Position numbers and translations under genes: made by a program. The notes beneath the pieces were generated by a model, which was not told the origin of the DNA, did no database searches, and was given only the letters and a program-made list of their open reading frames with translations. This document shows, one piece after another, positions 43,665 through 55,641 of a stretch of DNA of 64,000 bases (its first letter is position 1; each line of letters begins with the position of its first letter). This DNA comes from Eutreptiella sp. 'Long Island Sound 2002' (lineage: Eukaryota; Euglenozoa; Euglenophyceae; Eutreptiales; Eutreptiaceae): assembly GCA_964036045.1 (NCBI GenBank), contig OZ038382.1:154348265-154412264 (forward strand), written 5' to 3'.

Positions 43665-45334
43665 TTGGGGCAGCCTTGCCGCTGCCAGGATGATGAGTCC
43701 CACCTAGTAGATGGGTCGCCGGTGCCGGTGCGCATTGCCAAGAAGGGCTTGGGTGCAGCCGGTAGGGTGGATATCCCTGTGGATATTTGGAGGTCCTTTG
43801 TGCATCCTGACTCCCTCCAAGCCATAAAACAGGTCGATATACCCCGGCCCAATTTAGCACCGGTGGTCAAGGCTATGACACGGGCATTGATCCAGCAACA
43901 TCATTCATATCCAACCCATCTTGGAAGGAATGCCTAGTAACAAGACGGGCCCGAGTGCCCCTTTTGTGATCCGTAAGTCCTCGGAAAAATCTTCGCTAAT
44001 TGTCAACTGTAAGGTAGGCAATAAGAGAGATCCCTAGCCCCAGCCAAAAAATGCAACTCCCTAGTATGTGGTCCCTGCGCCAGAATTTTGTCCACTGGGG
44101 TTTGAGTATCCACGGTCGGTGTAGCCCTAGGCATGCGTGCACCTTTGATCTCAGGAGCTGCTTCACCTCTTTGTTTTTGCCTCCTAAGGCCTGGGGCATG
44201 TTTTGTGTGCAGTTGCCACAAGGTGTGAGTGATCTCCGCACTTTGTCCTTTGGGTGGAAGCTATCCCCCCCCCCTCTGCCAAGCGGTGGTTGCCAGGCAC
44301 ATGTGGCAAGCCTCTGACCTCATGCCACCAGCCCCAGAGTTGCCAGTGCATTTTTGGCCGGATTATGACCCATTACTTGGATGATATCCTGATGGTTATG
44401 GGAGACAATAGGTCCTGCATGTGTCTAGTGTCCGCGGCCATGCATGCAAAGGGTTACCGGGTATGTGATAAGAGTGTCCTTGAACCTACGACCTGGGTTA
44501 AGTGGTTGGGTACAAAGGTTGATCTCGAAGCCCTGACCATTTCTAACAATGTTTCGATTGTTACCCGGTTGTTCGCTTGTTTTGTGATCTTGTGGGGTAG
44601 GTACGTCTCTGCTAAGGACCTCATGCAAGTTGTCGGTCTTATTGGGTGGCTGGGCACCCCTGCCACGGGTAACTTGCCTTTCTTGGGGGGGGGGGGGGTT
44701 AAAACGCCCTCTATTGCAGCAGGTCGGACTGGCTGAAGGTGACCCCACGCCTCTGGATCTCCCTCGTCACCGCAGCACTGATTGTCCTACCTAGTTTCAT
44801 TGTGCCCCCCTGCTTGCTGGTAATTGGAGACTCGTTAAATGGTTAGCCGTGGAAGCCGCTGGATTCAAGATGTCCTACAGCACCGTGAGGTTTCGTGTGG
44901 GCTTGTATGACCCGGTGGGGGGAGGTAAAGCACTCATTTGTCCTACCTAGGTCAATACTCAGCAGGTGGCTGAACTCTATGGGGTCTAGATGTTGATTAG
45001 GAATGCAGTCAAGCGTAAGTTTACGCAGGTGGCCATGCTACAGGACAATCTCCAAGCCATCCGGGCAACGGTCAACCTCAAGTCTCGTGCCCATTTTTGG
45101 AGGCATAATAGGATTTTAAAGGCCATGATCCTACACCTCCGGAGTTCTAGCCTTCTGCTGCACTTGGTTTGGGTGCCCAATGCGTACCAACCTGCTAACC
45201 CCCTTTCCAAGAAACCCTACTTCTCACGGGGACAGGTTAGGCACGCGGCGCAGCGGCGTGCGCTCATTTGGAATGATTTGGTGCAAAATATCCACGTGTT
45301 GGAGTGTAAGGGAGTCCCGTATGCCGCTGCTTAG
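43665..45334 (+). pseudogene. Decayed DIRS-type RT/RNase H
   Basis: Broken plus-strand fragments in order: VDIPVDIWRSFVHPDS...ALIQQHHSY (about 43,765-43,915), matching the IPPDIWKALVPGNF..ALVQQGVL part of the 2.3-kb RT; then HYLDDILMVMGDN (about 44,370) with WVKWLGTKVDLEAL; then WVPNAYQPANPLSKKP (about 45,168-45,215), the RNase H end. Frameshifts and stops separate them. It is a different lineage from the copy at 1-4.9 kb. No recombinase or Gag is visible. It lies in the PPOX-like intron. Confidence 0.75.
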
Positions 45335-45422
45335 TCAGGAGTGTAGCTGCGGTGATGGAGTTTTTTGTGTTATGTATGAATCAATTCTAGACTGATTCTC
45401 GGGACCTATAGTGTTGAGTGGG

Positions 45423-45483
45423 GACATGTTTGCTATTGCAGAGCTTTAGCATTTGTGCTTGGTATGTATTTGTAAAACCGACC
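45423..45483 (+). repeat. 61-bp direct repeat, copy 1 (3' of decayed RT)
   Basis: Shares CAGCATTTGTGCTTG-like and ATGTATTTGTAAAAC blocks with 45,661-45,721, shifted by 238 bp. The position mirrors the 4,551/4,799 pair downstream of the first retroelement. Confidence 0.85.
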
Positions 45484-45660
45484 TTTCATGCTCTGCTGAA
45501 AGGGCTGATTTATTAAAAGCCCTATCCCTATCCTTTTCTGACAAATTCATTAATTTTTGTATTTGTGTGTTTACATCCATTGCCCGCTGACCCACCTGTG
45601 GGTCACTGTCCCTTTACACACACTGGTCGTCCCATGAACATCTCCGCTCCTCGAGCAACT

Positions 45661-45721
45661 GGATGTTTACTATTGCAGAGTTTCAGCATTTGTGCTTGCT
45701 ATGTATTTGTAAAACAAAACC
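45661..45721 (+). repeat. 61-bp direct repeat, copy 2
   Basis: Partner of 45,423-45,483. The sequence after it (CAGATCGTGTCC..TTTTGCAGTAC) has an inverted match near 51,305-51,362. Confidence 0.85.
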
Positions 45722-46344
45722 AGATCGTGTCCATTATTTTGCAGTACAAAAGCAATACCACCCCCATTTCAGTGGGTCCACAGGGGCCGCAGGAAAAACT
45801 GTGGTGCAAGGCAGCGGACGTACAGAATTTGCCTTTTTGTCATAGCCAGCTGCCGACGACCGCCAACTGGTCATCGGTTGACCCAACTGTCGGTGGTTGC
45901 TCCACGTGGGCGGCCCTACAGGAATGCACTGCCGTTTGCGCACTGTGGTGCCCCAGATGGGCTTCATTTTTCGCTTGTCAGAAAGGTAGTGCAGTCCAGG
46001 CCTCGAGGGTGCAGCATCACTGCCCCATGGCGTCCAGTCCTCTGCCGGTAGAGGCTGCGCCCCCCCCCCACCCCCCTCCGTGTCCAAGGAACGCTTTTTC
46101 CAATGAACACTTCTGTTCGGACCGTATTTTTTGGGACCTAATGAAGTAGGTACCGGGTTTAGGTACTGCAATGGACACCCTAGCGCCTACAACGAGGCGT
46201 TCCTGCCCTGTGATATTGCATAAGCCCCGTCAGAGAGGGCCCGCATACAACTTATGATTGGACTCCTACGCCGTCTGCATTGAGCCCCTGATCTAGGACT
46301 CGCTTTGGACGCAAGACCCCAAGAGAAAAACACGGTGAGTTCCT

Positions 46345-46425
46345 GCTAAAGCCCCACCTGGGGCTCGAACTGGGTGCCTCTGCTTCAGGCGTAATGTGCT
46401 ATGACAGCTAAGCCGCTTTGCGTTG
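46345..46425 (-). repeat. tRNA-like sequence
   Basis: On the minus strand GCTTAGCTGTCATAGC resembles a D arm, GCCTGAAGCAGAGGC an anticodon hairpin with a seven-base loop, and CCCAGTTCGAGCCCC a B box. The T stem does not pair and position 33 is A, so probably a tRNA-derived repeat. Confidence 0.45.
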
Positions 46426-46839
46426 TTCAGCCACACGAAGGCCTGTGAATAACGGGGGCGGGTGGCTGGGTGGGGTACGCCGCCTCGTCCCATGACAGCG
46501 TACAAGGCGTGTCAGGGACGCGGAGAAAAGGTATAACACGACAAACCCCAGTCTACTCCTGCGCGCCCACTGCCAGAGGACAGGTTCAATGCAGAGGAAC
46601 AGTTGCCCCATCGAAAAACCAAAACGAACCGCTGTTTCCTTTGCACTGCAAACATGGCCCCCCAAACGAGACATCCCCCACCTGCTACCAGAGGAGGGGA
46701 CCCGAGGCAGTGACAGGAACGGTTTGGAATGCGGTTGGAGGGGGCACGTTTAGGCGGTTGCTGTCGGTTGCAAATGCCGTTGGGGAAAGGGAAAGAGCTC
46801 GACCTGCGACCCACCACGCAATTGCTGCTGTCTTTGCAG

Positions 46840-46977
46840 GTGCTGCCGCCCCCTGACAACTTCCTGCTGATGTTGCTGTGGCCAGAGGACGTTGATTATT
46901 TGCGGTTAAGAGATAATTACAGGCAGGTAGACCGGAAGGCGGGGGACGAATGGGACATCACACCTGTTTTCCCTTAA
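46840..46977 (+). CDS. PPOX-like flavoprotein, C-terminal exon
   Basis: Follows the acceptor TCTTTGCAG in phase 0 and ends in TAA. VLPPPDNFLLMLLWPEDVDY, then LRLRDNYRQ, then EWDITPVFP is the standard close of Alr4036-type proteins (P-P-xNF-LLLLEP-VDYL-L, ending W-V--L-P). With the two domain exons it gives a domain of normal length, about 200 residues. If the two upstream candidate exons belong, the protein would have 314 residues with a 111-residue N-terminal extension. Confidence 0.85.
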   Translation: MLPPPDNFLLMLLWPEDVDYLRLRDNYRQVDRKAGDEWDITPVFP

Positions 46978-49436
46978 CCACGATGATTAGTCCCCGGCCG
47001 CCTCCATCGACCTCCACCTACCGTCTGGACATATCATATGAGACATATCACGATATCATTTGCAAGCCATTGGGAACCAAATCATGTTTGGCTGGGCTTT
47101 GCTGAGTGCGGGCCAGAGTGCTATGCCGCCCGCTCTCACCACGCACACTACTCGGGTTGCACTCCCAAGGCAGGGAAGAGGCGCCTCGCTCATCCCACAG
47201 CCACTGAGAGCCACTTCTGAGCCCAACGAGGATCCATCCTGCAGACAAACCAAAGAAGTGACAAGCAAACAAGGCCCTTTCTGTGGACCGCCCCCCCCCC
47301 CTCCATATTCCCCCATTCCCTCGGCCCCCACAAAATTGATGAGGTTTGCGGTTGCAATATTTCTTTGGTGGGTGGCCGCCGCCACAGAGGCAGTACTGGG
47401 TGTAGTATATTTGGCTGTGGGCCACAGGCTGTCTATCGGCCAGACCCGCCTTCCCCCAAGCCCCCTCACCTGACTCCTCCAAAAGCTGTGCGCTCACATC
47501 CGCTTTGATTGCACCCGCGGTGACGCGTCCCTGCGGCGCTGCGGTGCGTTGTACTCGCAGCTGCAGACCACCGCTGATCCCAACACAATGACGCCCAATA
47601 CGCACGCGCGCCGGGGCTTGTCAATCCAACGTCCCACAGCCTCTGCAGTTCTGCACACATGTGAATTGTGCATTGGAGCAGGGGAATTGAGTCTCTCGCC
47701 CCCTTCCAGGCCAAGTGCCGTGCAGACGGCGGTGGGCGCCGCAGGCTCCGGAGGAAATCCTCCAACAATTTGCATGATGATCGGCCTCTTTGTTCTTTGG
47801 GGGGAGTATCAGACGCGTCGCACGCGCGGTGCGTATACCGGGTTTGTTGTGTGGACCGTTTCAGCTAATTTAGACGCTGCGTGCTGTTGGCGTCTATGCT
47901 TTTGCCCAAAACTGTACCTGACACGGCGGAAGGAACTTAGGCAGTGCAGCCACATGCAAAATAGGGATTGGTGTACACTAATTTGTCATCTTTCAGCCTG
48001 TTGCTGCACTGGTTCCATGTGAGCTCGCCCAAGGAGCCCCCAAGCAATTTCGACCAAGGGTTAGTATTTACAAGGGCTTCAAAGACAGACCATTTCCTGG
48101 AGAAGTTGTTCAAATACCTGACACGGTGCGCGTGTGGTGCGTGAATTCCCTCTTTGACCGTTGGGAGCACTCACCACACGGGAATGCCCTCTGACCCTAC
48201 ACCACCGCAGGCGAGGGCGAGAACAGGACCCGGGACTGGGGGCTTGAGTTCTGCCGAGAGGCCAAACGCGCAAACGACGCGGAGACAGTGACTCCCGGAG
48301 ATCTCAAATACTTCAGGACTTCAGGACTTTCCGCCATGGGCCTCAGATGCTGGACACTGGAGAACCGGTGCTTGGGTGTTGGCTGCAGAAGTCCCCGGTC
48401 CAAAAATGTCGAGTGTGGTCAGGGCACATTGACCAGCTGTGCTCGTTTGGGGACGCCTTCGCAGGCAGTGCACGCGCAATGTTTTGTGCTGCCGCATGTC
48501 CCAGAACCCTGTTTTCAAGCCTCACTCTGCCCAATGGTATCAGCCGTTGTCAGGGGATGATGACAATGATGAACTGTGTTGTTGTGCATGTTTTGGTGCT
48601 CTTGGGAGGACACAGTACGCCCATGGCTGTCCCCAATGGGCACCGTTGGAAACCCCAAAAGTTGTCAGCAGAGTACAAATGCTTATTTCTCACATGTGTG
48701 CTTTGGGGGCCAAGAGTCCTTCTAGGCACAGTCCTCCGGGCCTATGCAAGAAAGCGCCACTGTTGGCCTGGCTGCCAGCCTGCATTCCCGAGGCATTTCC
48801 ACTGCCCTTTCGTTGCCTGCGTGTGTTATAGTTTGTCACCCTCTTGGAGCCTACCAAGTTCCTGATTGGTGGACGTCCACCCGCACACAGACCATGCGGC
48901 GGATGGTGAATGAGTAATGCCCTTGTCGAAGCAGCACTCGGTGTTGGTTGTATCACTTGTTGTCCTTTTGCGTTGGCTCAGGCAAGGGGTAGTAGGGGTG
49001 ATGGGGCAGGAGCCACGATTGTTCTCATTCCTTTGGCCTCCACGTGCTGTTTACATATGTCCTTGCCCTCACACCAACCTGGGCCTTCCCTAGTCCTCCG
49101 TCAGGAGATGCGAGCTGACATACGACGCCAGCACACTCTAATGTGTGCCCGCGAGTCCCGTAAACACGGCCGTCTACAGTCTTGAGGCACACCTGCACAA
49201 GACACAAGCACGTCAAACCACAAGTACCACCCGGCATCCCTACTCCCTCCTTGATGGCGCACCCCCTTGCACCCCTGATGGTGAAACCTGTCAGCGGTGG
49301 CAGGGGAGTGAACGCCACGAGGGCGGCGTGCCGCAAGTGGAGCGTTCGGCAAGTGAGAGCATTGGGACAGACATTCCGCGCTCACCCACAAAATTGCATC
49401 TCTCTCCATACGCACCTCCCTCCTCATACACACACA
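46978..49436. other. Mostly unassigned; one candidate exon
   Basis: No recognised gene apart from the open stretch at 48,211-48,560. Microsatellites and homopolymers are few here; a C-tract lies at 47,291. Confidence 0.45.
48211..48560 (+). other. Candidate exon, unknown protein
   Basis: After CACCACCGCAG the frame EGENRTRDWGLEFCREAKRA, then NDAETVTPGDLKYFRTSG is strongly protein-like. It continues Cys-rich (CWTLENRCLGVGCRSP) to a TGA at 48,558. Not recognised; might be a transposon or host exon whose neighbours are lost. Confidence 0.35.
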
Positions 49437-50222
49437 GGGGGAACGTTAGCGCGCCGGGCGCGCGCCGGGCATCTTTTGTGACCCGTGCCCTACCGGTGGA
49501 CTGTTGCGGTTGATATGTTGGGCAACATTATATGGATTTGCCCCTTGGCCCCCGGGACATCAGCAGATGTTTTGATTTGGGATGGGTATGGACCTTCTCG
49601 TACCCGAGGTGATTTCTTTGATTTCGAAGTTGGGGGCCATGATGGTGCTTATAAGGGCCGGATTCATGTCATTGTGCCATTCATTGGAAGAAAGAATGGC
49701 ACTTTGACAGCCCGCCAACAATGTTACAATGACGTGCACGGGTGGTATAGGGCACACATTGAGCAGCTGTTTGCTCGGTTGTGGCACGCAAGATGAGGCA
49801 GAGGATGAGGCGGAAGTGTGTGTTTTGTGTTGCCAGAACGCTCCACCGTCGCAGTTTGTGATGAGTGTAAGCAGCACTATTGTACTGAATGTATTGACAC
49901 CCACACTTGTGGGACCAATGTTATGATGCAGCTCTACTGTTCGCGATACCTCAATAACGCCTATCGCTTCTACTGGAGATCGATGTGGTTGTGCTATCCT
50001 AACCCCCCAACCCAATTCTCCCAACTTGCTAAGGTGTTGACCAAGATTGCCCTTAAAGGAGCGAGAGTGGTACTGTGTACCCCAGTTTGCAACTTTCTTG
50101 AGCTGGGGCAGTTTGGGTCACCTAATTCTAAGGGCGTTTCCAAGGGGTGTGCTTGGGGGCTCTTCAGGGGGAACATAGTGTAAAAGTAGCGCGCAGGGCG
50201 CGCACCGGGCAAACATTCCCCC
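49437..50222 (+). mobile_element. PIF/Harbinger-like DDE mini-element, copy 2 (786 bp)
   Basis: Near-identical to 20,419-21,245, differing by a few substitutions and small deletions in the GC-rich ends and near 50,110. Inverted ends GGGGGAACGTTAGCGCGCCG / AAACATTCCCCC. The flanking ACA (49,434-49,436 and 50,223-50,225) is a candidate 3-bp target duplication. Confidence 0.82.
49485..49796 (+). pseudogene. Truncated DDE transposase, copy 2
   Basis: Protein identical to the 20,489-20,800 frame (VDMLGNIIWICPLAPG, GGHDGAYKG, IEQLFARLW). Lacks the N-terminal half. The frameshifted CxxC/CIDTHTC module follows at 49,857-49,913. Confidence 0.7.
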
Positions 50223-51169
50223 ACACAGCCTCAGCCACACACAGACTGGAAACTGCCCTTCGCAAAGCCCAACCAAGTTTCAAACCAGAGAAACTACCAA
50301 CTGGCAAACCTACTCCACTTTTTGGTTCAAATCTGTCCCCCCCTGCCCCCCCCCCCCCCCCCCCCCCTCCAGGCGGTCTGGATAAGAGGTTGGTCGGTCA
50401 GTAAGGGTTCACCAGCCCAGCCTGCCACAGCCGCTTTAATCGCAACTCGTGAATTCCTGAGGTACGAATGCACGTAAACGACGTGTGCAGGTTGTGGTTG
50501 CTTCTGCGACCCTTGGCCCTTGTAAGGCTACCCCATGCAGGACAACGACTCAGCCCCCTGTGGCACTCGTTTGGGCAAAGGCTGGATGCGCTGAGGCTGC
50601 CCCACACTCATTACTCACCCACATACAAGAATGAGCTCAAGAGGACGTACATCGGTGTTTGGGGGGGGGGGGCGAATATCACTACTGTACACACTCAGGA
50701 GAGGTTGGGCATAACCCTGCTCAAAGTGGATTCCTATGCGTTTGGAAAGGCCGAATAATTTTGCCTTTCATGTAGGAAATCCCCCAGGAAGTGCTTGCCT
50801 GTGGGCATGTGTAAGCACAGTGCTGTCACAGCACGGGAAGCCAGTCTAACATTCTCCGTAGTTTTGTGCCAGGGGGCGGGGCTGGGGGGTTGGGGGGGGG
50901 GGGTCAGAGTGACGGGGGTTTGTTCATGCTGTTGTGGTGTACAGTCGCAGCCTGTGCACTGGTTTGCCAGCACGAGTAATCGCCCTTTGGCCCAAAAGGG
51001 GTGGTCATTGGTCACCAACACCAACAGGTGCAGATGCGATATTCAACGCACACATTAAAGCTGTGGAGTCCTTTCTTGGCCCAGAGGGAAGTGCAATTGG
51101 GGCGCAGGGGTTTGTTGAAGAGACAAGGATATTTTTTTTCGCTTAAGGAAAGTCTGGGACCACGGACGG

Positions 51170-51365
51170 CGGTTTCATCGCCAACTGCTGATGAACGACT
51201 GTCAACTGCGGACAATGGATGGACAACTGACGACCAGTTGCCGGTTGTTGGGAGTTGTCCCAGTGTTCTATGAGAAGCAGTAGGTTTGCACGCCTGTTGC
51301 TTTGCACTCTAAAAAGGAGTGGTATCAATGTCGTACTGCAGAGTAACGGGACACGATCTGTTACT
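51170..51365 (-). repeat. Inverted fragment of the 45.7-45.9 kb retroelement 3' region
   Basis: The reverse complement contains CAGATCGTGTCC...CTCTGCAGTAC and GGCAACTGGTCGTCAGTTG, matching 45,721-45,765 and 45,857-45,885 respectively but in swapped order. A solo end or second relic of that family. Confidence 0.5.
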
Positions 51366-52756
51366 TCTTTGGAATTATGGAAAATGGAAAGCGCAGGTGG
51401 GGTGGGGGGGCGCTGCAAGCTTCTTTTTCAGACGCCTCGCTGTTTGTGCATGCAGCAACGTGTGCTAAATTGCGGGCCTTTAAGTGCACAGACGACAAGC
51501 CCAATGAGCAACATGAAGCATTAAGGTCAGCAAGAATGGTAGGTGTGTCCTGGTCCAGCCAGTTTTGCTGACATTGCCCGTCCTTCCCTGTAGAATGCAG
51601 GACAATTACCAGTCGACAAAAGCCCGACTTCTTTATTGTTCCCGTTCATATAAAAATATCTCCCCAGTGTCTGCCATGTGCATCTCAGTGCACACCCAGC
51701 ATCTGTGCAGCATCAAGCGAAGCTGTTCATACCCTGGAGGCGTCAAAAGGTATCTGCGATGCTTATCGCGGTTTTAACACCTCTTTTTTATTTGTTTTCC
51801 CAATCAGGGGTGGGTTGTGGTTGTATTTGGTGCCTGCACGTGTTGCATCCTATGCCACGTTGGGAGCCATTTCGTGTCCTATTGTTTCTTCAGGCTGGGT
51901 GCCTTACCGTCTCATTCTTGTTTTCAATTTTCACGGATCTTTTCAGGTGCATGATCTTATGCTTTCCTTTGCTACATCTCTTTCAGCCCGATCTATCATG
52001 TTTGTCTCTATTTTATAAATCTTGATACAGACTGTGAACATTGCAACCCCGCATTCATCATACCATGAAGTCTATGAATGGTGTTGTTCTGTGGCTTTGG
52101 TGCAGATGTTCCTTAAGAGACCAGTTGATAGGAAAACGCCCCCCAAAAGGGTTGTTCCCTCCTCGTGGACGAAGCCAATGACTAAAATTTTGGCACCATT
52201 TTCTTGTATTTAAGCTGCTGTTGAGAATGAAAAACGCTTGCTGTGCTTAAAAAGGAAGTGTTCTGTGCAAAAAAAACAAAAGCAAATCAACAGATCAACA
52301 AAAAAGCTTTAGAAGTTGTCCGGGAGGGAGGGTTGTTTTTTTCTTGCACACACCGTTGAATGGAATATTCAGGCAGACTTGGACACAGCATTAGACATTT
52401 GTGAACTTTTATGACGCTTGGGGCAGTGGGCTCCTCATCTGGCAAATTCAAGAAAGCAAGAAAGGTGCTGTAGTGCTGCAATCCATCATTTGTCTGTGTC
52501 CACCTCAGCAGTTTTCAGTGGCAGTTCAGATGTATGTGCCATTAGGCTGTGGTGCAGAATAGAAGCATTGTTGGCAGAGGCATGAATAGTATTGTAACTT
52601 GTGGAGACGATTGGCATTGGGGGCAGATGGTCTGTCCACAAATGGGAACTGCAAGTCAGGTGCTATGGTGGGAGTGTCACATGTTTGTTGATGCCTCCGG
52701 TGAGATTCAGGATAATGAGCCCAACCCGCAAGAGAAGGGGGGGGGGGGCGAACAGC

Positions 52757-52830
52757 AGTCCAGGGGATTGAAACCCGGCACCCTGGTGACCAAGGCGGCC
52801 ACACGCCGCTTTGTTGGGGTTGTCCGGCCA
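52757..52830 (-). repeat. tRNA-like sequence
   Basis: On the minus strand: GCCTTGGTCACCAGGGT with a clear hairpin, then GCCGGGTTTCAATCCCC as a good B box. No matching acceptor stem. Confidence 0.42.
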
Positions 52831-53265
52831 TGGCCTGTGTGGTCTTGTACCAGGATAAATCTATCTATCTATGTGCGGTCCACTACATCCACCGCTCTTC
52901 TCGTCTGAAGTCCAGCTCCGCCATGTGCGCTGGCCCGGTGATAGACGCAAGGTAGTATTGAGCTGTGTTGTGCCCTATTACGCTGCCTCAACGGCAGCAA
53001 TGGTAGCGGCAGGTACCATTGCACTTGAATTTCCATTTTAGTGGATTGCACCAATCGCTTTAGACAGTATTCCCATGCATGTTCCAGGTGGGCCAGTGAC
53101 AAGATTTTTTTTGTTGTGGATACCCTACCGGGCAGGGGGGTTGGGAGTGGGTGGGCAGGTTTTCTTAGCCCACGCAAACTGCACCCTGTTTTGCACATCA
53201 AGGGCGGCATTTGTGTGCAAAAAAATGACACGCAATTTCCCCGTGTTTCCACCTGAAAACTGAGG

Positions 53266-53395
53266 ATTCGAAAACCGAGGAATCTCAAAAATCCTTTTTG
53301 AGGCTATCAGCAGCATGCAAGTAGTCACGGGTATCAGAAAAACTATTTTTTTAGCATGTTGAGTGCGGGAGGCCTCACGCACTCAATTATGTAGA
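53266..53395 (+). repeat. 130-bp repeat with terminal palindrome, copy 1
   Basis: From GGATTCGAAAACCGAGGAAT to the palindrome at 53,361-53,384 (GAGTGCGGGAGG/CCTCACGCACTC), preceded by a T-run. Matches 53,755-53,880. Confidence 0.85.
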
Positions 53396-53754
53396 ATATG
53401 TATTTATCTATGGTCCTAAAGAAAGATTATTCCGGGCCAAAGGAGGCTCTGATGTCTCGATTGTTGCCTCATGCCGTACGTTTCCGGTCATGTCAGCAGC
53501 AACAGTGGTCAATCAATGGATATTGTGTTCGGGCCATGCACTATGTAAGGTGCAATGGATTTAAATAGCGGGTTACCCTCACTGCTTGCTAAACGCGCGT
53601 TTCTCAGTTGATTTACCTACAAATGAGGTGAGCAGACTCCCATCCTCGGGGCATTATAACAGTGTTTCAGGAGCGCTGGGTCACAAGACGTAAAAAGCAA
53701 GGTGCCCTACAGGAGGGGTGTCTATACCCCACTCTTCAGCTCACTGCTTTCACA

Positions 53755-53880
53755 GGATTGGAAAACAGAGGAATGTCAAAAACCCTTTCTGAGGCTATCA
53801 GCAGAATGAAGGTAGTCAGGGGTATCAAAAAAGCTATTTTTTTTTCATGTTGAGTGCGCGAGGCCTCGCGCACTTAGTGT
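53755..53880 (+). repeat. 130-bp repeat with terminal palindrome, copy 2
   Basis: Palindrome AGTGCGCGAGG/CCTCGCGCACT (53,853-53,874) is perfect over 22 bp and follows TTTTTTTTTCATGTTG. A third palindrome with the same head and a weaker partner arm lies at 54,008-54,031. Confidence 0.87.
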
Positions 53881-54031
53881 GCCGCTGTGCAAGTCTGTAA
53901 CCCATATCGCATCTTGTAGTTTTCCTTTTGCTCCATTCCTGCTTCATGCCACTTGCAATGTCGAAGACTCATCTCAAAAAGGCCTGAAAATGTCACTCCA
54001 GGTGGTTGAGTGCGCGAGGCCTTGAGCACTC

Positions 54032-55131
54032 AGCCTCCTATAATAATTATTTTTTCATGTGGACAGGTATAGGTTGTGTTACAAGCGCCCGTCATTAATA
54101 GCTTTCCCGAAAATTCAAAAATGGGTATTCTGCAAACTAGCCACTAAAATGTTCTTTTCCCAGAACATGACCCATAAGCCCTCTGAATTTGAAAAAATAA
54201 CAATTATTCGACCCCCCTAAAAAGCGCTAAAAAATGGGCAAACTTTGATGAAAAAGAATTTTCTTTGCAGGGTGTGGAAAACAGTACATTCAAAACGGTA
54301 AAAAAACCTATTTTTTTCAATGACAAAATCTTGGGGCTTGGGTTAAAAAAGGGGGTGCAGTTTGCGCGGGCTAAGGTTTTTGAGAATTGACCCCTAGCCC
54401 TCGCACATGGGGGTATGCTATGAGTGGGTTCTGTCTTTTTTTATTAAGAACAGTGCGTAGGGACAGCGGTTTGGTGCATGTTTTCAGAGGGCGATTTGGG
54501 CCAATTACGCAGCCATGGGGATTTGTCCCCATTTTGGGGACCTCGAGAATCATGTGGCCATATTGATTTCCCCCCATTTTGTTTGACACATCATCTGTCA
54601 TCCAGTCTGATTTCAGTACAAAACAAAGCAACCATAGCAAGGATGGAAGTGTTTCACCATCATCCACAATCCCAAGAGTTTGGAGCATTCGGCCCATTCG
54701 GCACTGATGCCATCAGCAGAGTGCATCATCTTTGGTTTTCATGCTTGCCATTCCGCATGGGCAACCAAGTGCCCAAGGTATTGAAAATTTTGGGCCTATG
54801 CTTGTAGCGTGTCTTTCCTTCACTGAATAGTCTCTTTGTGACCAAAGGGGGACCATTTGAAATTCCGTGTTTTCCCCTTAAGGTAATAGAGCCATTTAGT
54901 GTACCAAATTTATAAAACTGAAACTGGCGGCTGCCATTGATGCTGATGATTGTAAATTGGTAATGTTTTAGGTAAAATGTAGAAGTTTTTAATTGTTTCA
55001 TACCCCCTGCAGAAATTGTTCTAGGAATGGCGTACGCCAGCGCCTTGGGATTTGGGCCGCGCTACTTCCTATGCCATCTTTGAGGCAGAAAAACAAAGGT
55101 ATTTTAACGTGAAATTGGAAAATTTTGGAAC
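54032..55131. other. AT-rich, no gene recognised
   Basis: Many stops in all frames. Possibly part of the transposon whose coding relic follows. Confidence 0.4.
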
Positions 55132-55443
55132 GTGGAACGTTTTTTATTGTTGGCATCTGGTATTTCAAATGTGTCAATCCAAGCGGAGAGCCACTGTCTA
55201 GTTGAAAGAGGTCCCCAACCAGCCCAAAAAAGGCAAGCAGTAGCACAAAAGGCCGACACTAGTGCCAAAACCTCCCTCCCTGCCTATATACATCTTCCCT
55301 ATCGTAGACAAGCCAAGCGACAGCTCAACAGCGGGCGGCAAGGCGCGAAAGAACTACGTGTGCACAAGAACACGCTGCCCAGAATAATGGAGCGCTACAG
55401 GTATCCTTCGCACGTGCAACACATCACCACTGATGGCAAATGA
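55132..55443 (+). pseudogene. HTH-like N-terminal relic of a pogo-type transposase
   Basis: The end of the frame, RRQAKRQLNSGRQGAKELRV followed by HKNTLPRIMERYR, resembles the Psq/CENP-B helix-turn-helix (A..A..YGV.+.TL..R). About 200 bp downstream lie clear catalytic-domain fragments, which supports the call. Confidence 0.4.
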
Positions 55444-55641
55444 CAAGGTGAATGCCAATGCCGAACGTGAATCATTGTGAACAATTGTGAACGCTCGCAC
55501 GAAACAACCTCTCCGTAACCCTTCAAACGCGTAGACGCTGCACTAAAAGCCCTACGCGTACTGTTTTACTCTCCCCGTTTCGCAGCCAGGCGAAGACATA
55601 GATGTCATGCCAGGCCTAAAACCAAGACGGTAAGGGGGGAC

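Larger units (their letters stand above)
39703..46839 (+). other. 7,137-bp phase-0 intron of the PPOX-like gene, filled with mobile DNA
   Basis: Donor GTATGG, acceptor GCTGTCTTTGCAG. It contains an unassigned frame at 40,141, the 2.4-kb inverted telomere-repeat element, a decayed DIRS-type pol, its 3' repeats and two tRNA-like sequences. Both neighbouring exons keep phase 0. Confidence 0.7.
50223..53265. other. No gene recognised; homopolymers and retroelement end fragment
   Basis: A run of about 20 C at 50,346-50,367 and G runs at 50,660 and 50,893. The inverted fragment at 51,170-51,365 and a tRNA-like segment at 52,757-52,830 are listed separately. A short (TCTA)n lies at 52,860. Confidence 0.45.

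Noticed and set aside
46345-46425. Functional tRNA-Ala gene
   Set aside because: The hairpin loop would present AGC, but U33 is missing, the T stem does not pair and no acceptor stem is found.
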